A stretch of DNA of 34,769 nucleotides from Streptomyces sp. OR43 (GTDB taxonomy: Bacteria; Actinomycetota; Actinomycetes; Streptomycetales; Streptomycetaceae). Location: contig NZ_RDBK01000001.1 in the NCBI RefSeq assembly GCF_008042275.1, positions 47,294 to 82,062 on the forward strand, written 5' to 3'. The notes beneath the pieces are model-generated. The model was not told where the DNA came from and ran no database searches. It was given only the letters and a program-made list of their open reading frames with translations. This document shows, one piece after another, positions 29,570 to 34,769 of the stretch (within the stretch, counting starts at the first letter, position 1; every line of letters starts with the position of its first letter). The position numbers and the translations under genes were made by a program.

Positions 29570-30729
29570 CAGACCGGCCGGCCCTCGGCGGCGGCGGCTT
29601 TGCGGGCGAGGTTGGCCTCGACCTCCTTCTGCCACGCCTCGACGGGCCGCGTCGTGTCCAGCTCGAACTCGAACCGGTCGGTCATCTCCGGCCTGACGTC
29701 GGCCACGTCCACGTAGAACTGCTCGTACCAGCGGCGCAGTTGGTAGACGGGCCCGTCCTCCTCGCACAGCAGCGGGTTGTCGATGCGGGCCTTGTTCTGC
29801 CAGATCTGGATGTCCTGCTCGAATCCGAGCTTGATGAACTGGGCCATACCTGATGCGAGTTCGTCGGCCGCGTTGCCCTCCATCGAGGGCGAGCGCTTGA
29901 CGATGATGCCGTACTGGAGCACGAACCGGTTCGCATCGACCGGGTAGTGACAGTTGATCAGCACAGATTGCTGGTCACCGGTCTCGTAGTGGTACGTCAG
30001 GTCGTCGATCATGAAGGACGGCCCGTGGTACGCGGCCAGCGAGTCGCTGCCGGTGGTCTTCGGCTTGTCGCCCTGCTCCTGGGGGCGGGCGTCCGGGCGG
30101 CCGGTCGCGCGCATGTGCTGGGTCGCGGTGTGACCCTCGAAGACGTTCTTGAAGAACGTCGGGAAGGAGTAGTGGACGTAGAAGAAGTGGGCCATGTCCA
30201 CCACGTTGTCCACGACTTCGCGGCAGTTGGCGTCGATGGTGGTCTCGTACCAGAGCCAGTCGGTCCAGTCGTCGCTGGTCGCGCCCTCGATCCGGGGGAT
30301 GACCACGTCGGCGGGCGGGGGATTGCCCTCGGGGTCGTTCCAGACGAAGAGCATGCCGTCCTGGTCCAGCGTGGGCCAGGACGCCGTGCGGGCCCGCAGC
30401 GGAACCCGCTTGGAGTACGGGATCTGCTTGCAGCGGCCGTCACCGCCCCAGCGCCAGTCGTGGAACGGGCAGGCGACCTCGTCGCCCTTGACGGTGCCCT
30501 GTGAGAGGTCACCGCCCATGTGCCGGCAGTAGGCGTCCAGCACGCTGAGGGTGCCGTCGCCCGTCTGGAACACCACGAGCTTCTGGCCGAACGCCCGGAC
30601 CGAGTGCGGCTTTCCGTCCCGGTACTTCTCCGAGAGGCCAAGGCAGTGCCAGCCGCGCGCGAAGCGCGTGGGAGCCGCTGCGGCTTCGATGGCCCTGACG
30701 TCGTCGGGTCCTGACTCGACTGCGCTCAC
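29569..30729 (-). CDS. kshA: 3-ketosteroid 9-alpha-hydroxylase, Rieske oxygenase
   Basis: This 386-aa oxygenase has the Rieske ligands Cys68/His70 (CRHMGG) and Cys87/His90 (CPFHDW), one residue off M. tuberculosis KshA. The mononuclear iron ligands are His181 and His186 (DMAHFFYVH) and Asp306 (FEQDIQIW). With KshB it hydroxylates C9 of 1,4-androstadienedione-type steroids, after which ring B opens and ring A aromatises. The GTG at 30729 is the start. It is the first gene of a minus-strand pair with the small cysteine protein, and its promoter box matches that of hsaD. Confidence 0.93.
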   Translation of the reverse strand: MSAVESGPDDVRAIEAAAAPTRFARGWHCLGLSEKYRDGKPHSVRAFGQKLVVFQTGDGTLSVLDAYCRHMGGDLSQGTVKGDEVACPFHDWRWGGDGRCKQIPYSKRVPLRARTASWPTLDQDGMLFVWNDPEGNPPPADVVIPRIEGATSDDWTDWLWYETTIDANCREVVDNVVDMAHFFYVHYSFPTFFKNVFEGHTATQHMRATGRPDARPQEQGDKPKTTGSDSLAAYHGPSFMIDDLTYHYETGDQQSVLINCHYPVDANRFVLQYGIIVKRSPSMEGNAADELASGMAQFIKLGFEQDIQIWQNKARIDNPLLCEEDGPVYQLRRWYEQFYVDVADVRPEMTDRFEFELDTTRPVEAWQKEVEANLARKAAAAEGRPV

Positions 30730-30763
30730 GTTCTCTCATCCCCTTAAGGACGCATGGTTTCCA

Positions 30764-30779
30764 GGTTCCCGGACGGTAG
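30764..30779 (-). promoter_or_regulatory. Candidate kshA promoter box CTACCGTCCGGGAACC
   Basis: On the minus strand CTACCGTCCGGGAACC spans 30779-30764 and differs by one base from the hsaD box. TACCGT (30778-30773) fits a -10 and would start RNA about 35 nt before the GTG. No -35 is visible. The rest of the 217-bp kshA-SDR gap shows nothing else that I can assign. Confidence 0.5.
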
Positions 30780-30946
30780 GCCCGCTCGCCGGTGCCCGGC
30801 CGGAGGAGTCCCACTGACCGGAACCGGTGCTTCTGAGGCGGCCGGCGGTCCGGTCCCGGTCGGTGGGACGGGGGCTCCGCGGTGCTGCGGGCCGCCAGTA
30901 CGGTCCGCCGGTCCCTTCACCGCACGACACAGCCAAGGAGCCCGTG

Positions 30947-31693
30947 ATGAACCGATTCGACGGCGCGAAGGTCCTGCTCACCGGGGCGGGATCGGGCATC
31001 GGGCGGGCGACCACGCTGCGCCTGGTGTCCGAAGGCGCGGCCGTGTTCGCCGTCGACCTGTCGCGTGAAGGACTGGCGGACACCGCAGCCGCGGCGAACG
31101 GGCCGGGGAGGATCGTGACCAGGGTCGCCGACGTCGCCGACGAGGACGCGGTCGTCGAGAGCGTACGGGCCGCGGCCGAAGACCTCGGCGGCATCGACGT
31201 CCTGGTCAACGTGGCGGGGATCCACCGGACGACTCCGATCGACCGCCTGACGGTGGCCGACATGGAGCGGCTCTTCGCGGTCAACACGGTGGGTACGGCG
31301 CTGTTCTGCCGGGAGGCGCTGCGTCATCTGCCGGACGGCTCCGGGGTCGTCGTCAACGTGGCGTCGTCGGCGGCGGCGCACGGGAACCCGTACATGACCG
31401 CGTACGCCGCCTCCAAGGGCGCGGTCCTCGGCTTCTCGTTGTCCCTGGCCGCCGAGGTCGCCCACCGCGGCATCCGGGTCGTGCCCGTGTCGCCCGGCAC
31501 CGTCGCCACGCCCCTGGTCGGGCCGCACGTGCTGCCGCCGGACCTCGACACCTCGTACTACGCGCGGATCCGCGCACCGTTCGGCGCCGCGCGGCCCGAG
31601 CAGATCGCCGGGGTGATCGCCTTCGCCGCTTCGCGGGACGCCGCCTATCTCACCGGGGCCGAGCTCAGGGCCGACGGCGGGTCCCACATCTGA
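30947..31693 (+). CDS. Short-chain dehydrogenase/reductase, probable hydroxysteroid dehydrogenase
   Basis: This 248-aa classical SDR has TGAGSGIG (residues 12-19), NVAG (88-91) and the catalytic Ser140, Tyr153, Lys157 (VNVASS...YAASKG). Asp37 in FAVDLS suggests a preference for NAD(H). AAGGAG lies 6 nt before ATG 30947; a GTG one codon earlier is less likely. It is divergent from kshA and upstream of a thiolase. In steroid clusters such SDRs oxidise 3-, 7- or 17-hydroxyls or act in side-chain beta-oxidation; which one cannot be told from sequence. Confidence 0.85.
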   Translation: MNRFDGAKVLLTGAGSGIGRATTLRLVSEGAAVFAVDLSREGLADTAAAANGPGRIVTRVADVADEDAVVESVRAAAEDLGGIDVLVNVAGIHRTTPIDRLTVADMERLFAVNTVGTALFCREALRHLPDGSGVVVNVASSAAAHGNPYMTAYAASKGAVLGFSLSLAAEVAHRGIRVVPVSPGTVATPLVGPHVLPPDLDTSYYARIRAPFGAARPEQIAGVIAFAASRDAAYLTGAELRADGGSHI

Positions 31694-32971
<1,278 letters not shown>

Positions 32972-32981
32972 GGGGCGCGCC

Positions 32982-34769
32982 ATGACCATCGGACTCACCC
33001 AGGAGCACCTCGACCTGCGCGACGCCGTACGCGCCTTCGCCGGCCGGCACATCACCGAGGACACCCTCCGAGCGGCGGCCGACGCCGACAAGGAGACCCT
33101 GCCCGCCCACTGGAGCGGCCTGGCCGACCAGGGCCTGCTCGGGCTGCATCTGCCGGAGGAGGACGGCGGCGCCGGATACGGGCTCGTCGAACTCGCCGTC
33201 GTCACCGAGGAGCTGGGCCGGGCGACAGCACCCGGTCCCTTCCTGCCGACGACGCTCGCCTCGGCCGTCCTGAACGCCGCCGGACACCGGACGCACCTCG
33301 CCGCGCTCGCCGCCGGCGCCACCCTCGGCGCGGTAGGACTCGCGCCCGGCACCCTCGCCCTGACCCGCGCCGCCGACGGCACCGTCACCGTCACCGGGAC
33401 CTCGGAGCTCGTCATCGGCGGGCAGCTCGCCGACGTGTTCGTGCTGCCCGCGTCCGACGAGGGCCGCACCACCTGGCTGGTGCTGCCCCGCGCCGCCGCG
33501 GAAACCACCGACGTCCGCAGTCACGACCTCACCCGCCGCTCGTCCCGGGTGACCGTACGGTCGGTGCCGGTCCCCGCCGTCGACCTGCTGGACCTCGACC
33601 CCCGCGTGCCGCGGGACCTCGCCGCCACGCTCTTCGCCGCGGAATCCGCCGGCCTCGCCGACCGCTGCGTGAGCACCGCCGCGCAGTACGCAGGCGTACG
33701 GGAGCAGTTCGGCCGGCGCATCGGCCAGTTCCAGGGCGTCAAGCACCGCTGCGCCCGCATGCTCGCGCAGGCCGAACAGGCCCGCGCCTCGGCCTGGGAC
33801 GCCGCCCGCGCGCACGATGCCGTGGAGCGCGCGGAGGCCTCGCTGGCCGCCGCGGTCGCCGCGGTGGTCGCAGTCGACGCGGGATTCTCCGTCGCCAAGG
33901 ACTGCATCCAGGTGCTCGGCGGCATCGGCTTCACCTGGGAGCACGACGCGCACCTCGCGCTGCGCCGCGCCCAGACCCTCCGGATCGCGCTGGGACCGGC
34001 CGCCGCCTGGCGGCGCCGCGTCGCCCGCCTCACCCTGGACGGCACCCGCCGCACCCTGAGCGTGGAGCTGCCGGCCGAGGCCGAAGCCGTACGCGAGGAC
34101 ATCCGCGCCGAACTGCGGCACGCCGCGGCCCTGGACGGCAAGGACCGCCTCGACCACCTCGCCGACCACGGCTACACCGCGCCCCACCTGCCGGCCCCCT
34201 GGGGCAAGGGTGCGGGACCGGTGGACCAGCTCGTCATCGCCGAGGAGCTCCGGGCAGCCGCCCTCGCCCCCGTCGACATGATCATCGGCGGCTGGGTGGT
34301 ACCCACGATCATCGCCCACGGCGACGCGGTTCAGCAGGAACGCTTTCTCGCGCCGAGCCTGCGCGGCGACATCGTCTGGTGCCAGCTGTTCAGCGAACCG
34401 GGCGCGGGATCCGACCTCGCCGGACTCACCACCCGCGCCGAGAAGGTGGACGGCGGCTGGCGGGTCACCGGGCAGAAGGTGTGGTCGTCCATGGCCCACC
34501 TCGCCGACTGGGGCGTCCTGCTCGCCCGTACCGACGCCGACGTACCCAAGCACAAGGGCATCTCCTACTTCCTCCTCGACATGACGGCCCCCGGGATCGA
34601 CATCCGGCCGCTGCGGCAGATCACCGGCGACGCAGAGTTCAACGAGGTCTTCCTCGACGGGGTGTTCATCCCCGACGAGCTGCTCGTCGGCGCCCCGGGC
34701 GCCGGCTGGAAGCTCGCCCGGACCACGCTCGCCAACGAACGCGTCGCCCTCTCCCACGACTCGGTCGGC
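32982..34769 (+). CDS. Fused two-domain acyl-CoA dehydrogenase (FadE34-like), 3'-truncated by the window
   Basis: The frame stays open from ATG 32982 to the last base (596 codons). The first half (residues 1-345) is an acyl-CoA dehydrogenase module ending VREQFGRRIGQFQGVKHRCARML and QVLGGIGFTWEHDAHLALRRAQTL. A second module begins after it, with WCQLFSEPGAGSDLAGLTTRAE, GQKVWSSMAH and TGDAEFNEVFLDGVFIP. One polypeptide with two such modules is the layout of FadE34 (ChsE3), which acts on steroid side chains. At least 100 further residues should lie beyond the window. It follows the thiolase by 10 bp. Confidence 0.85.
   Translation, partial: MTIGLTQEHLDLRDAVRAFAGRHITEDTLRAAADADKETLPAHWSGLADQGLLGLHLPEEDGGAGYGLVELAVVTEELGRATAPGPFLPTTLASAVLNAAGHRTHLAALAAGATLGAVGLAPGTLALTRAADGTVTVTGTSELVIGGQLADVFVLPASDEGRTTWLVLPRAAAETTDVRSHDLTRRSSRVTVRSVPVPAVDLLDLDPRVPRDLAATLFAAESAGLADRCVSTAAQYAGVREQFGRRIGQFQGVKHRCARMLAQAEQARASAWDAARAHDAVERAEASLAAAVAAVVAVDAGFSVAKDCIQVLGGIGFTWEHDAHLALRRAQTLRIALGPAAAWRRRVARLTLDGTRRTLSVELPAEAEAVREDIRAELRHAAALDGKDRLDHLADHGYTAPHLPAPWGKGAGPVDQLVIAEELRAAALAPVDMIIGGWVVPTIIAHGDAVQQERFLAPSLRGDIVWCQLFSEPGAGSDLAGLTTRAEKVDGGWRVTGQKVWSSMAHLADWGVLLARTDADVPKHKGISYFLLDMTAPGIDIRPLRQITGDAEFNEVFLDGVFIPDELLVGAPGAGWKLARTTLANERVALSHDSVG

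Noticed and set aside
27835..29853. 672-codon plus-strand frame overlapping kst4D and extending over the 29248 terminator
   Set aside because: It runs through a perfect 16-bp terminator and over a coupled gene on the other strand; its product is Arg/Gly-rich shadow sequence.

Overview
The window is very GC-rich with strong codon-position bias, uses GTG as well as ATG starts, and carries MocR, PadR, IclR, TetR and LysR regulators beside an actinobacterial-type steroid pathway. It looks like the chromosome of a Streptomyces or a close relative; I see no plasmid, phage or IS genes, no tRNA or rRNA, and no CRISPR array.

Positions 1-485 are an exact fold-back: bases 1-159 are the reverse complement of 327-485, and the first gene (PhzF-like, minus) runs into the junction. 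This looks like a contig-end chimera. From about 1 to 18 kb the genes are mixed accessory and housekeeping functions: a PhzF-like isomerase, an APH-like phosphotransferase, a PadR regulator, a SRPBCC protein, a stand-alone Clp-N protein, three EamA/DMT transporters, two FMN-binding split-barrel (PPOX-like) proteins, a MocR regulator facing one of them, a LysR regulator facing a transporter, an isochorismatase-fold protein lacking its expected catalytic residues, a Rieske lipoprotein, an S9 prolyl-oligopeptidase-type peptidase, and a TetR-MFS drug-efflux pair. A leader with an 11-codon peptide and mutually exclusive hairpins sits between two of the EamA genes.

From about 18 kb to the right edge lies a steroid catabolic cluster. 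An IclR regulator marks its left border. hsaB (minus) faces an eight-gene plus-strand run hsaD-kstD-kshB-hsaG-hsaF-hsaA-hsaC-kst4D, closed by a 16-bp terminator stem. kshA with a translationally coupled 90-aa cysteine protein (minus) then faces SDR, thiolase and a fused two-domain acyl-CoA dehydrogenase that runs off the window. Together these enzymes oxidise ring A (Kst4D, KstD), hydroxylate C9 (KshAB) so that ring B opens, hydroxylate and cleave the aromatised ring A (HsaAB, HsaC), hydrolyse the meta-cleavage product (HsaD), and turn the side product into pyruvate and propionyl-CoA (HsaF, HsaG). The hydratase HsaE that should feed HsaF is not in the window. The thiolase and acyl-CoA dehydrogenase point to beta-oxidation of a side chain or of the remaining rings.

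Two sequence patterns suggest cluster-specific control: an 18-bp GAATTC-centred element before both iclR and the thiolase gene, and a CTACCGTCC(A/G)GGAACC box before hsaD and kshA with a looser relative before hsaB. Several tandem arrays (36, 57 and 34 bp units) begin at the stop codons of plus-strand genes.
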